A stretch of DNA of 64,000 bases. It comes from UBA7477 sp045602925. Lineage in GTDB: Bacteria; Bacillota; Clostridia; Oscillospirales; Ruminococcaceae. The notes below the pieces were generated by a model. That model did no database searches and was not told where the DNA came from. It worked only from the letters and a program-made list of their open reading frames with translations. Made by a program: the position numbers and the translations under genes. The stretch covers positions 1 to 64,000 of the forward strand of contig JAZSCN010000027.1 of the NCBI GenBank assembly GCA_045602925.1, in the 5' to 3' direction. This document shows positions 52,594 through 61,141 of the stretch, one piece after another (position 1 is the first letter of the stretch; every line of letters starts with the position of its first letter).

Positions 52594-54267
52594 TTAGTTT
52601 CCTCCCTTAGTCATATTATGGAAAGCACTGAGAAGTGCCTTTGTGCTTGCTCTGATAACGTCGGTATGAGTACCTGCACCCCAATAGAGCATGCCCTTTT
52701 CATCCTCAAGTCCGATATATGAAGCAGCAACGCTTCGTGAACCCTGTCCCTGCATACTGTGCTGAGTGAACACCTGGAGTGTGTATTCTCTGCCGGTATA
52801 TGCCTTAAGTGCGTTGTTGATAGCACTGAGAGAACCGTTACCCTCGGCTTCAAGCTGAGTTTCGATATTATCCTTCATAAATGTAATATCAATCTTGACT
52901 GTATCATCCTCACGGACAAAGTCAAACTCGGTAACCTTGATATCAGTTTTGATATTAAGATAGTGCTCTGTGAAGATTGATAGCACGTCATCCGGCTTAA
53001 GCTCCTTGTGCTCTCTGTCGGAGATATCCTTACAGGTATAGCTGAGATGCTCACGCATTTTGGCAGGAAGGTTATAACCAAATGTCTGCTCGAGCAGATA
53101 GCCGATACCACCCTTACCTGACTGTGAATTAACACGGATAACGTCGGCGTCGTAGGTTCTGCCGATATCCTTAGGGTCAATCGGAATATACGGAACAGTC
53201 CACTCGTGGAGCTTGTTCTTCGCTCTATACTTCATACCCTTTGCGATAGCGTCCTGGTGAGAACCGGAGAATGCGGCAAACACGAGTGCACCGGCATATG
53301 GTGCTCTTTCGTAGACGTGCATTCTTGTACATCTCTCGTAAGCTTCTACAAGTCTGTTCATATCTGACAAGTCAAGCTTTGGGTCTACGCCGTGAGAATA
53401 CATATTCATTGCGAGTGTGATAACGTCCACGTTACCTGTTCTTTCGCCGTTACCAAAGAGTGTTCCCTCTACTCTATCTGCACCTGCTAAAAGTGCAAGC
53501 TCTGTATCGGCAACGCCTGTTCCTCTATCGTTATGAGGGTGGAGTGAAAGTGTTACGAACTCACGATACTTTAAATTTTCGCTCATAAACTCGACCTGCG
53601 AAGCATAGACGTGAGGGAGGCTCATTTCTACTGTTACGGGAAGGTTTATAATTACGTTGTTATTTTCACTAGGCTCTAACACATCAAGAACTGCGTTACA
53701 AACCTCGAGTGCGTATTCGGGCTCTGTTCCTGTGAAGGATTCAGGAGAATACTCAAATCTGAAGTTGCCCTCATACTCGCCTGCGAGCTTTTTGACAAGC
53801 TTTGCGCCATCGATAGCAATCTGCTTTATATCAGCCTTACTCTTCTTGAAGACCTGCTCACGCTGTGCTACGCTCACTGAATTATAGAAGTGGATAATAG
53901 CACTTGGTGCACCCTTGCAGGCGTCAAAGGTCTTGCGGATAATATGCTCTCTGCACTGGGTGAGCACTTGGACGGTTACGTCATCAGGAATCATATTATT
54001 GTCTATGAGAGTACGCAAAAACTCGTATTCGGTTTCACTCGCTGCAGGAAAACCAACTTCGATTTCCTTAAAGCCTACCTCGACGAGGAGCTTAAAATAC
54101 TCGAGCTTTTCTTCGAGGCTCATAGGGATAATAAGACTCTGATTTCCGTCACGCATATCTACGCTACACCAGATAGGTGCTTTTTCGATATGGTCCTTTT
54201 CTATCCACTTGTTATATTTCTTATCGACCGGGAAGTATCCCACTCGATACTTACTGCAATCCATCAT
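52594..54267 (-). CDS. leuA: 2-isopropylmalate synthase
   Basis: The committing enzyme of leucine synthesis, 557 residues. The length and start (DKKYNKWIEKDHIEKAPIWC) match the long LeuA form related to yeast Leu4 and Corynebacterium LeuA. Metal motifs are DMRDGNQSL at about 38-46 and LHPHNDRGTG; the ERTGN block follows. The C-terminal regulatory domain for leucine feedback is present (about 420-550). It follows ridA by five bases. Confidence 0.96.
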   Translation of the reverse strand: MMDCSKYRVGYFPVDKKYNKWIEKDHIEKAPIWCSVDMRDGNQSLIIPMSLEEKLEYFKLLVEVGFKEIEVGFPAASETEYEFLRTLIDNNMIPDDVTVQVLTQCREHIIRKTFDACKGAPSAIIHFYNSVSVAQREQVFKKSKADIKQIAIDGAKLVKKLAGEYEGNFRFEYSPESFTGTEPEYALEVCNAVLDVLEPSENNNVIINLPVTVEMSLPHVYASQVEFMSENLKYREFVTLSLHPHNDRGTGVADTELALLAGADRVEGTLFGNGERTGNVDVITLAMNMYSHGVDPKLDLSDMNRLVEAYERCTRMHVYERAPYAGALVFAAFSGSHQDAIAKGMKYRAKNKLHEWTVPYIPIDPKDIGRTYDADVIRVNSQSGKGGIGYLLEQTFGYNLPAKMREHLSYTCKDISDREHKELKPDDVLSIFTEHYLNIKTDIKVTEFDFVREDDTVKIDITFMKDNIETQLEAEGNGSLSAINNALKAYTGREYTLQVFTQHSMQGQGSRSVAASYIGLEDEKGMLYWGAGTHTDVIRASTKALLSAFHNMTKGGN

Positions 54268-54272
54268 AAATT

Positions 54273-54650
54273 TTACTCCTTTTCTGCAATTACTTCGACT
54301 TCGACGAGAGCTCCCTTAGGAAGCTCCTTTACTGCGACGCAGGAGCGTGCAGGCTTGTCGGTAAAGTACTGTGCATAGACCTCATTAAACTTTGCGAAAT
54401 CTGAAATATCGCTCAGAAAGCAGGTTGTTTTTACTGCACTTTGGAGCGAGCCTCCTGCGGCTTCCAACACGGCTTTTAGGTTCTTGCAGACTCTATGAGC
54501 CTGCTCTGTAATATCGCTACCCACCATTTCTCCTGTTTCCGGGCAAAGTGGGATTTGTCCTGATGTAAAAATTAAGTTGCCCACACATACTGCCTGCGAA
54601 TACGGACCTATTGCAGAAGGGGCATTAGCTGTCACGACCTTGCTTCTCAT
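54273..54650 (-). CDS. ridA: RidA family enamine/imine deaminase
   Basis: A 125-residue trimeric RidA (YjgF/YER057c) protein. Motifs are GPYSQAVCVGNLIFTSGQIPL near the start and KPARSCVAVKELPKGALVEVE near the end, including the conserved catalytic Arg. It hydrolyses the reactive 2-aminoacrylate or 2-aminocrotonate released by threonine/serine dehydratase. It lies between ilvA and leuA, so detoxification of the IlvA intermediate is the clear role. Confidence 0.96.
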   Translation of the reverse strand: MRSKVVTANAPSAIGPYSQAVCVGNLIFTSGQIPLCPETGEMVGSDITEQAHRVCKNLKAVLEAAGGSLQSAVKTTCFLSDISDFAKFNEVYAQYFTDKPARSCVAVKELPKGALVEVEVIAEKE

Positions 54651-54668
54651 AACTATATTCTCCTCTCG

Positions 54669-55871
54669 TTAATAATAAACTATCTTAAATCCTTCGTCAC
54701 GAAGCGTCTTTACTATAAGGTTGACGTGTTCAAAATCTCTTGTTTCAAGCTCGATACGCAAGAAGCATCCATTGACGCTCTCGGTATTACCCTTTTCGTA
54801 ATGTACGCCTGTAACGTTACCACCACAATCGGCTATGATACGTGAGATTTCCTTGAGCTGGCCCGGCTTGTCGATAAGCTCGATAAGCAGGCTTGTTGAA
54901 CGGCCTGAATTTAAAAGGCCTCTGTCTATAACTCTTGACAGGCTGGTAACGTCGATGTTTCCACCGGACACAACTGCGACGGCTCTCTTTCCCTTGAGTC
55001 CGAACTTATCAAACATAACAGCTGCGACTGCTGCTGCACCTGCGCCCTCGGCTATCATCTTTTGCTTTTCGATAAGTGCGAGGATTGCGCTTGCTACCTC
55101 GTCATCTGTAACGAGGGCGATTTCGTCGACATACTCCTTAACAAGCTGATAGGTATTATCGCCCGGCTGTTTTACTGCGATACCGTCGGCGATTGTAGAA
55201 ACAGACGGCAGGCATTCGATTTCTCCGTTATTTATAGAATTATACATGCTGGGTGCACCTGCGACCTGCACGCCGTAAACCTTGACTGATGGTCTTATCT
55301 GCTTTATTGTATAAGCAATTCCTGAGATAAGTCCGCCACCACCGATTGGCACTACGATTGCGTCAATATTATCTAGGTCATTTAAAATTTCGAGGGCGAT
55401 TGTTCCCTGGCCTGCTATAACATTTTCATCATCGAACGGATGAACGAAGGTATATCCCTTGCTATCTCTTAGTTCAAGTGCCTTCTTATATGCATCGTCA
55501 TAGCAGCCCTCTACGAGGCAGACCTCTGCGCCGAAGCCTTTTGTTGCTTCGACCTTAGAGATAGGAGCAGAGTCAGGAAGGCAGATAAGCGAGCTTATAC
55601 CATTCTTTGTAGCGGCTAAGGCTACGCCCTGTGCATGATTGCCGGCTGAGCAGGCTATAACGCCCTTCTTCTTTTCTTCCTCGCTCAGCATTGCGATTTT
55701 ATACGCTGAACCTCTTACTTTAAATGAGCCTGTAATCTGCAGATTCTCCGGCTTTAGGTAAAGCTCACAATCGGGAGCGATACCATACGCTCTGACTAAA
55801 TTTGTTTCGCGGATAATGCTTTTAAGCACCGTCTGCGCATTAAATACCTTGTCTAGTGATAACATTTTCAT
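54669..55871 (-). CDS. ilvA: Threonine dehydratase (biosynthetic, with ACT domain)
   Basis: The PLP enzyme that deaminates threonine to 2-oxobutyrate, the entry to isoleucine, 400 residues. The PLP lysine is in TGSFKVRGS (about residue 50), the catalytic base region is CSAGNHAQGVA, and the phosphate-binding loop is PIGGGGLISG. A C-terminal ACT-type domain (about 325-400) could mediate allosteric control. It is the first gene of the operon behind the T-box leader. The start could be the ATG two codons in. Confidence 0.95.
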   Translation of the reverse strand: MKMLSLDKVFNAQTVLKSIIRETNLVRAYGIAPDCELYLKPENLQITGSFKVRGSAYKIAMLSEEEKKKGVIACSAGNHAQGVALAATKNGISSLICLPDSAPISKVEATKGFGAEVCLVEGCYDDAYKKALELRDSKGYTFVHPFDDENVIAGQGTIALEILNDLDNIDAIVVPIGGGGLISGIAYTIKQIRPSVKVYGVQVAGAPSMYNSINNGEIECLPSVSTIADGIAVKQPGDNTYQLVKEYVDEIALVTDDEVASAILALIEKQKMIAEGAGAAAVAAVMFDKFGLKGKRAVAVVSGGNIDVTSLSRVIDRGLLNSGRSTSLLIELIDKPGQLKEISRIIADCGGNVTGVHYEKGNTESVNGCFLRIELETRDFEHVNLIVKTLRDEGFKIVYY

Positions 55872-55910
55872 TCCGCCTTTCGTACTTTTCTTTAGCCTTA
55901 AGGCTTGTAT

Positions 55911-55953
55911 AAAACAAAAACCGCCTCAAAGCTTCTATCTTGCTTTGAGACGG
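55911..55953 (-). terminator. Terminator of the branched-chain T-box leader
   Basis: Minus-strand hairpin CCGTCTCAAAGC with GCTTTGAGGCGG, followed by TTTTTG. It lies 40 bases ahead of ilvA and 19 bases after the T-box sequence. Confidence 0.9.
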
Positions 55954-56185
55954 GTGTTAATCATACTTAGCACTCGCGGTACCACTCAAATTGCGAACTT
56001 AAAATTCGCCACCTCTTCGAAGTCAAATAACTTCTATGCACTAACGTAGCACACACGGGAAACGCCTACTGGGTGTTTATGCCTTTGGGGCTTCCGGCTC
56101 AGAAGCGATGGGAAATCCACAGTCATTTGTCGGGCTCACACCATCCCCGACTCTCTGAAAAAATCGTTGTAGCTTCCGTCTTCAT
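55954..56185 (-). promoter_or_regulatory. T-box leader module 2 (isoleucine specifier) of the ilvA operon
   Basis: A complete T-box: Stem I with basal pairing CGGAAG/CTTCTG, the specifier ATC (Ile) at 56107-56109, the CAGAGAG bulge at about 56151-56157, a Stem II region, and the T-box sequence GAGTGGTACCGCGAG (55972-55986). The following terminator is the attenuator. Uncharged tRNA-Ile should induce the operon. Confidence 0.88.
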
Positions 56186-56243
56186 CGACGCCTTTATTTA
56201 ATCGAAGTCTAATAACCTCTATGCACTGACGTAGCATACACGG
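56017..56243 (-). repeat. Direct repeat of the T-box Stem II region
   Basis: A 42-base block at 56202-56243 recurs at 56017-56058 with only four mismatches (38 of 42 identical). Both copies contain TATGCACT then ACGTAGCA then ACACGG on the plus strand. The repeat shows that the two Stem I/II modules arose by duplication. The upstream copy is not followed by a T-box sequence. Confidence 0.85.
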
Positions 56244-56395
56244 AGCACCCTACTCACCTTGGCTTCGGATACTCGGCTCGGAAGGGAGAGGGCAAGGATA
56301 TATGGCATGCTGATTTACACCTAACATCAGCTCTCTGTAATGCCTTTCTGAATGTCCATTCTTCGTCATAGCCTTTATTCTTATTAAGTTTTTAC
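56190..56395 (-). promoter_or_regulatory. T-box leader module 1 (candidate leucine specifier), lacking an antiterminator
   Basis: The promoter-proximal module has a Stem I (CAGAGAG bulge at about 56330-56336, pairings CTGAT/ATCAG and GGCAT/ATGCC) and a Stem II region like module 2. Aligning the two modules on CTTC-CGAGCCG, the triplet in the specifier position is CTC (Leu) at 56286-56288. The base after the codon is C rather than the usual purine, so the specifier is tentative. No GGTGGTACCGCG sequence or terminator follows this module. Confidence 0.68.
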
Positions 56396-56401
56396 AGCTA
56401 C

Positions 56402-56430
56402 ATTTTAACACTTCAAAGCGATGATGTCAA
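56402..56430 (-). promoter_or_regulatory. Promoter of the branched-chain amino acid operon
   Basis: Minus-strand TTGACA (56425-56430), 17-base spacer and TAAAAT (56402-56407), directly ahead of the first T-box module. Confidence 0.82.
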
Positions 56431-56490
56431 TGCTCGCAAATATATGTTTACAAAATATTCACAAATTTAAATTTTGCTCGCTTTTTTCTA

Positions 56491-56519
56491 TTGCATTTAA
56501 AGATAAAGTATAGTATAAT
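56491..56519 (+). promoter_or_regulatory. Promoter of the O-antigen-ligase-like gene
   Basis: TTGCAT (56491-56496), 17-base spacer and TATAAT (56514-56519), about 35 bases ahead of the start codon. Confidence 0.68.
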
Positions 56520-56554
56520 TAAGTCTGGTTAAGATTATTTTAAAGGAGAAGACA

Positions 56555-57883
56555 ATGAATTCATTTACCAAGGTTTTAAAAAGCCGCACTGTTAAAGAAG
56601 CTATATGCAACATCCCTGACAGCTTTTTTGAGATGATGGGCTTTATATTTTCGATGATATTTGTACTTAATCCGATGCTATACTACTTAAGACTCAATTA
56701 TCATCCGCTTATCCCCTCGTTCTTTAAGACGCTAAATCCGATTGTAGCATACGGTGGAATTCCACTTGTCATTTTATTCGTGGCAAAATATCTGCTTTCA
56801 CACAAGGGCGAGTCACTAAAAAAGCTTTTTGACAGGCACTGGGCAATTGCGCTGATGTTTGTTTTTGGTGCTTTGATGATTATAAGCACTATTGTAAACG
56901 GCCCATCCGAAAGGACAATATTCGGCTTTCAATATCGTGGCGAAGGGCTCATAGGATTTCTAAGCTATCTTATGTTCTTTATGCTCATGGCGACAAGTCG
57001 CAACGAAAAGCACAAGAAAATCCTCATCGGCAGTATGCTTATATGCTCGGTATTCCCAATAAGACAAGTTATTATAGACCATTATTCTACCGATGAAGGC
57101 ATGCAGAAATTTGTTTATCACAACGCCAATCACTTCGGCTATTATCTTGCTGTTATATGTGGCTCGTGCATTGCACTTATAGTATTTAGCAATAAGCTAT
57201 GGATAAAGCTTGGAAGCAGTGCAATATTATCCCTGACATTTCTTGCACTGCTGGCCAACAACACCTACGGTGCACAGCTTGCAACATACGTGGGAGCGAT
57301 TTTCGTCTGCATAGTCTGTGCTATTATCAAGGGCAAGTTCAAGGTTTTGTCGCTCATTCCAATCGGGATTATAGCTATCACGATGTGCATTGGCGCCTTC
57401 ACTTCAGATTACATAAACGAGCAAATCAAGGCGAATAATCTACAGATAGTTAATGACATTGATGCTCTTAAGGAAGGCACTGACGAGGTTGAAGAAACGA
57501 CAGGTGTTCAGCGAATTGAGCTTTGGGTAAACGGCTTGGCACTTATGGAAGACCATGCATTTTTAGGTACCGGAGCGGACACTACTGCAGAAAGGCTTAC
57601 CGAGGTAGCCGGCAGTGACCGTTGCCACTGTGAGTACTTAAACTACGCTATGAGCTATGGCGTACCTGCTATGGCGTTTTACATTGCCGCAATTCTCGCC
57701 GTTTATCTGCGAGCCTTAAAGCATAAAAAAGAACTCACAGTAGTACAGCTTGTCGGTCTGTGTGCTGCGATTTGTTATCTTGTATCGGCACTTGTAGGCA
57801 ACACGATGTACTACACTGCACCATATCTTTTCATACTACTGGGAATAGGCTACTTCAAGTCGCCTTTACAAAAAGAAGAATAG
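56555..57883 (+). CDS. O-antigen ligase/polymerase-like membrane protein
   Basis: A 442-residue protein with about eleven membrane helices. It resembles the Wzy/WaaL (O-antigen ligase) superfamily: a large loop near the C-terminus carries RCHCEYLNYAMSYGVPAMAF, close to the family's HxxYL...G.xG motif, and GTGADTTAERL before it. Early hydrophilic loops carry FGFQYRGEGLIGFLSY, also typical. It likely joins or polymerises a lipid-linked glycan at the outer face of the membrane. It is isolated from other glycan genes, so the substrate is unknown. Confidence 0.78.
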   Translation: MNSFTKVLKSRTVKEAICNIPDSFFEMMGFIFSMIFVLNPMLYYLRLNYHPLIPSFFKTLNPIVAYGGIPLVILFVAKYLLSHKGESLKKLFDRHWAIALMFVFGALMIISTIVNGPSERTIFGFQYRGEGLIGFLSYLMFFMLMATSRNEKHKKILIGSMLICSVFPIRQVIIDHYSTDEGMQKFVYHNANHFGYYLAVICGSCIALIVFSNKLWIKLGSSAILSLTFLALLANNTYGAQLATYVGAIFVCIVCAIIKGKFKVLSLIPIGIIAITMCIGAFTSDYINEQIKANNLQIVNDIDALKEGTDEVEETTGVQRIELWVNGLALMEDHAFLGTGADTTAERLTEVAGSDRCHCEYLNYAMSYGVPAMAFYIAAILAVYLRALKHKKELTVVQLVGLCAAICYLVSALVGNTMYYTAPYLFILLGIGYFKSPLQKEE

Positions 57884-57888
57884 CATCA

Positions 57889-57931
57889 AGCCCCTTGCAC
57901 TGCTTATCGGCAATGTAAGGGGCTTATTATT
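57889..57931. terminator. Bidirectional terminator after the O-antigen-ligase-like gene
   Basis: AAGCCCCTTGCA pairs with TGTAAGGGGCTT (one mismatch-type pair near the loop), followed by ATTATTAT. It can also stop the converging HAD gene transcript. Confidence 0.78.
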
Positions 57932-58583
57932 ATAAAATATCGAGATAGGATTTAAAGGAAAAGTCAGAAAGCTTGCTGAGCTCATCCCATTCAGGCTTAG
58001 TATATGGATTAAGGAAAGCGCAGACTTTCATATTGCCGTTTCTTGCAGCCTTGACACCCGGGATAATATCCTCAAACACGACGCAGTCGCAGGGGCTTAC
58101 GCCAAGTCTTTGGGCAGCGAGGAGATACACGTCAGGAAAGCCCTTTCCCCTTTCGGTCTCTTCGGTGCAGGCAAAGGCGTCGAACATGTCGTATATATCG
58201 TTATTTTTAAGGGCAGGAATATACAGTCTCGGTGAGGCTGCTGTAGCAAGTGCAAGCTTTCTTCCACTCTTTTTAATCTCGTAAAGAAGCCCTCTTACGC
58301 CCTCAAACAATCCGATAAAATTGGCATACTGCTCCTCGATAAGTGTAAACCACTCGTCGATTATCTTGTCGGGCTCCTCGTTTAGCGAGAATCTGTTTAT
58401 TGTATAGTCGGCAGCTTCCTTGAAGGACATAGTAGAAACGCTTCTGCAATAATCCGCTACCATTTCCAGTCCACGCCTTCTAAAGAACTCCTCGTCGACC
58501 CTGCTCCACGCATCGTGGGAGTCAAGTATTGTATTATCCATATCGAAAATAACTGCCTTAGAGTCTTCGATAAGCTTTATCAT
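57930..58583 (-). CDS. HAD-superfamily phosphatase (phosphoglycolate phosphatase / beta-PGM type)
   Basis: A 217-residue HAD hydrolase with nucleophile motif FDMDNTILDS at about residues 14-23, a helical cap domain, motif II ATAAS, and motif III/IV with GFPDVYLLA and VVFEDIIPGVKAA. This is the beta-phosphoglucomutase-like subgroup. The substrate cannot be assigned. It starts 17 bases after the yitT-type gene and is probably co-transcribed with it. Confidence 0.88.
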   Translation of the reverse strand: MIKLIEDSKAVIFDMDNTILDSHDAWSRVDEEFFRRRGLEMVADYCRSVSTMSFKEAADYTINRFSLNEEPDKIIDEWFTLIEEQYANFIGLFEGVRGLLYEIKKSGRKLALATAASPRLYIPALKNNDIYDMFDAFACTEETERGKGFPDVYLLAAQRLGVSPCDCVVFEDIIPGVKAARNGNMKVCAFLNPYTKPEWDELSKLSDFSFKSYLDIL

Positions 58584-58600
58584 TTGTCAATCCTCCGTTG

Positions 58601-59452
58601 TCAAATTTCCTTGATATCAATCGCCTTAAAGCCCTCGCCGTATATTGAATCGGCAGAGGCGACTATTACAAAGGCATTTTTATCGGTCCTGCTCACTAGC
58701 TCCTTCACCTTATAGTAGCTTTGATTTCTGACTGCACAAATCAGCACGGCTCTGTTATTACCTGTATAACCACCCTTTGCGTTCAAAACGCTGACGCCTG
58801 CTCCGAGCTGTTCTGTCAGCTCCTTCACTACCCTTTCGCCCTTTGACGAGATAATAAAAAACAGCTTAGCCTCGTTCATTCCGTACAGCACAAAGTTCAT
58901 CACCCTTGCGCTTACACCGATTGAAAGAAAGGAATACACCGAAAGCTCCAGGCTATTGAGCACAGCACCTGACAGAAGGGCGATTACTCCGTCTGTTATG
59001 AGAAAGACGTTGCCCGTTTTTATATGTGGCATTTTTTCTTTTACAAGTCTGACGACGATATCTATTCCACCTGTTGTCGCATTACATCTAAGGATTATTC
59101 CTACACCGAGCCCGACCAGACCTCCTCCAGCGAGCGAGGCTATAATCATATCATTTGTTGCCGGTGGGAAGGCTGCGATGACATCAATCGCTACGCTTGA
59201 CATCAGCAGTGCTGTGAGAGTCAAAAAAAAGAAGTGCTTGCCGAACTTTTTAAGTGAAGCAGCGAGAAGTGGCAGGTTAATGAGCAATATAATTCTGCCG
59301 ACGCCGACTTCTACAAATCGGTTTAGAATGATAGCCACGCCGGTAACGCCACCCGGGACAATTCCCGTCGGGCTTACAAACAGACTCACGCCCACGCCCA
59401 TTATTACACTACCGAGCGCAAGCCACAATAGTTTTATAAAGCCTTTCTTCAC
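58601..59452 (-). CDS. YitT family membrane protein
   Basis: A 283-residue YitT-type protein: five or so membrane helices (the first LLWLALGSVIMGVGVSLFVS) and the conserved GGVTGVAIILNR and RCNATTGGIDIVV blocks. A C-terminal cytoplasmic DUF2179 domain (about 205-283) has GVSVLNAKGGYTGNNRAVL. The function is not established; transport has been proposed for the family. It lies upstream of the HAD gene. Confidence 0.9.
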   Translation of the reverse strand: MKKGFIKLLWLALGSVIMGVGVSLFVSPTGIVPGGVTGVAIILNRFVEVGVGRIILLINLPLLAASLKKFGKHFFFLTLTALLMSSVAIDVIAAFPPATNDMIIASLAGGGLVGLGVGIILRCNATTGGIDIVVRLVKEKMPHIKTGNVFLITDGVIALLSGAVLNSLELSVYSFLSIGVSARVMNFVLYGMNEAKLFFIISSKGERVVKELTEQLGAGVSVLNAKGGYTGNNRAVLICAVRNQSYYKVKELVSRTDKNAFVIVASADSIYGEGFKAIDIKEI

Positions 59453-59511
59453 GATACTTCCCCTTTATCATTTTAGGTAGTATGTGCAGAAAGGCTTATT
59501 TTTATAATTAT

Positions 59512-60996
59512 TTAGCTCTGGTAGAACTTATTTTCCTGGAACTTAGGCTCGCAGGTGAGGTTTATTCCAAGTCTCTTGAACACCTTTTCATCTACATTAG
59601 AAAGGATAACTGTTGAATGAACCTGACAACCGGAAAGCTTAGGAAGCTGGTCGAGTGCAAACTGTACTGCAGGGTTAGAAACTGCACATATTGACAGCGC
59701 TATAAGCACCTCGTCGGTATGAAGTCTAGGGTTTGCGTTACCAAGGTGTCTTATTTTAAGCTCCTGGATAGGCTCGATAACACTTGGTGATATGAGAAGC
59801 TCCTTATCGTCGATACCTGCAAGAGTTTTAAGAGCGTTGAGAAGCATAGCAGACGAAGCACCGAGAAGCTCGGATGTTTTTCCTGTAACGATTGTACCGT
59901 CGTGAAGCTCCATCGCAGCAGCTGTATCGCCTGTTTCCTCAGCCTTTTTAAGAGCGACAGCGATAGTTCTTCTCTGGCTCGCCTTTATGCCGACCTGATT
60001 CATTAGAAGCTCTACCTTATAGATTTCTTCCTTGCTACCACGACCGAGTCTTTCGTTACAAAGTGCCTCATAGTATCTTCTGATAATTTCCTGCTGTGCG
60101 GCTTCTCTTACGATATCGTCATTAATGATGCAGTTACCTGCCATATTAACGCCCATATCTGTAGGTGACTTATATGGTGATTCGCCCAATATTCTCTCGA
60201 AGGTTGCATTAAGAAGTGGGAAAACCTCTACGTCACGGTTATAGTTAACTGTGGTTTCGCCATACGCTTCGAGGTGGAACGGGTCTATCATATTAACGTC
60301 ATTAAGGTCAGCTGTTGCTGCCTCGTATGCGATATTTACGGGATGCTTTAGTGGGAGATTCCAAATTGGGAAGGTTTCAAACTTAGCGTAGCCTGCTGTA
60401 ATACCCTTCAGATGCTCGTGGTAGAGCTGTGAAAGGCATGTAGCCATCTTGCCGCTTCCGGGGCCCGGGGCAGTAACTACGATAAGCTGTCTTGAGGTTT
60501 CGATATAGTCATTCTTTCCATAGCCTTCGTCACTTAAAATTGTGAGCAGGTTAGATGGATAGCCTTGAATTTTATAATGCTTATAGGTTTTAATGCCGAG
60601 TGCTTCGAGTCTTTTCTGGAACTTATCTGCGGCAGACTGTCCCTCATACTGGGCGAGAACGACGCTACCAACATAAAGCCCGATTTTTTTGAAAAGTCCT
60701 ACAAGTCTTAAAACGTCAACGTCGTAGGTAATACCGAGGTCGCCTCTAATCTTATTCTTTTCGATATCGGCAGAATTTATAACGATAACAATTTCAGCCT
60801 CTTCCTTGAGTTGAAGAAGCATCTGGAGCTTACTATCCGGCTTAAAACCAGGCAGAACTCTTGAAGCGTGATAGTCGTCAAAAAGCTTTCCACCAAATTC
60901 GAGGTAGAGCTTTCCGCCGAACTTCTCAATTCTTTCTCTGATATGCTCTGACTGGAGCTTTAAGTACATATCGTTATCAAAACCTATTTTGCTCAT
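59512..60996 (-). CDS. DUF1846 family protein
   Basis: A 494-residue cytoplasmic protein of the DUF1846 family, common in Firmicutes and Actinobacteria. I chose the ATG at 60996, preceded by GGGGAGGTC; a longer frame to 61062 lacks a ribosome site. Recognisable blocks are MSKIGFDNDMYL, the glycine-rich VTAPGPGSGKMATCL at about 205-219 (P-loop-like) and ADLNDVNMIDPFHLEAYG. Structures of the family suggest a nucleotide- or folate-type fold, but no enzyme activity is established. It has its own promoter. Confidence 0.9.
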   Translation of the reverse strand: MSKIGFDNDMYLKLQSEHIRERIEKFGGKLYLEFGGKLFDDYHASRVLPGFKPDSKLQMLLQLKEEAEIVIVINSADIEKNKIRGDLGITYDVDVLRLVGLFKKIGLYVGSVVLAQYEGQSAADKFQKRLEALGIKTYKHYKIQGYPSNLLTILSDEGYGKNDYIETSRQLIVVTAPGPGSGKMATCLSQLYHEHLKGITAGYAKFETFPIWNLPLKHPVNIAYEAATADLNDVNMIDPFHLEAYGETTVNYNRDVEVFPLLNATFERILGESPYKSPTDMGVNMAGNCIINDDIVREAAQQEIIRRYYEALCNERLGRGSKEEIYKVELLMNQVGIKASQRRTIAVALKKAEETGDTAAAMELHDGTIVTGKTSELLGASSAMLLNALKTLAGIDDKELLISPSVIEPIQELKIRHLGNANPRLHTDEVLIALSICAVSNPAVQFALDQLPKLSGCQVHSTVILSNVDEKVFKRLGINLTCEPKFQENKFYQS

Positions 60997-61081
60997 TATT
61001 GACCTCCCCTGTCTTGCAGCTGAGTCTGCCTGACGCTTATATATTCCTAAGCTAAAAAGCACTCAAAACATCACGCTTTTC

Positions 61082-61110
61082 ATTATACCACAAAACAAGA
61101 CAGCTTTCAA
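61082..61110 (-). promoter_or_regulatory. Promoter of the DUF1846 gene
   Basis: Minus-strand TTGAAA (61105-61110), 17-base spacer and a perfect TATAAT (61082-61087). Its -35 box lies in the loop of the terminator for the upstream AraC-type gene, and the spacer covers that terminator's 3' arm and T tract. Confidence 0.72.
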
Positions 61111-61127
61111 GTAGATTGCTGTCTTTT
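61091..61127 (-). terminator. Terminator of the AraC-family gene
   Basis: Minus-strand AAGACAGC pairs with GCTGTCTT, followed by GTTTTGTGG; it begins about 15 bases after the stop codon. Confidence 0.75.
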
Positions 61128-61141
61128 TTAATCAAAATATA

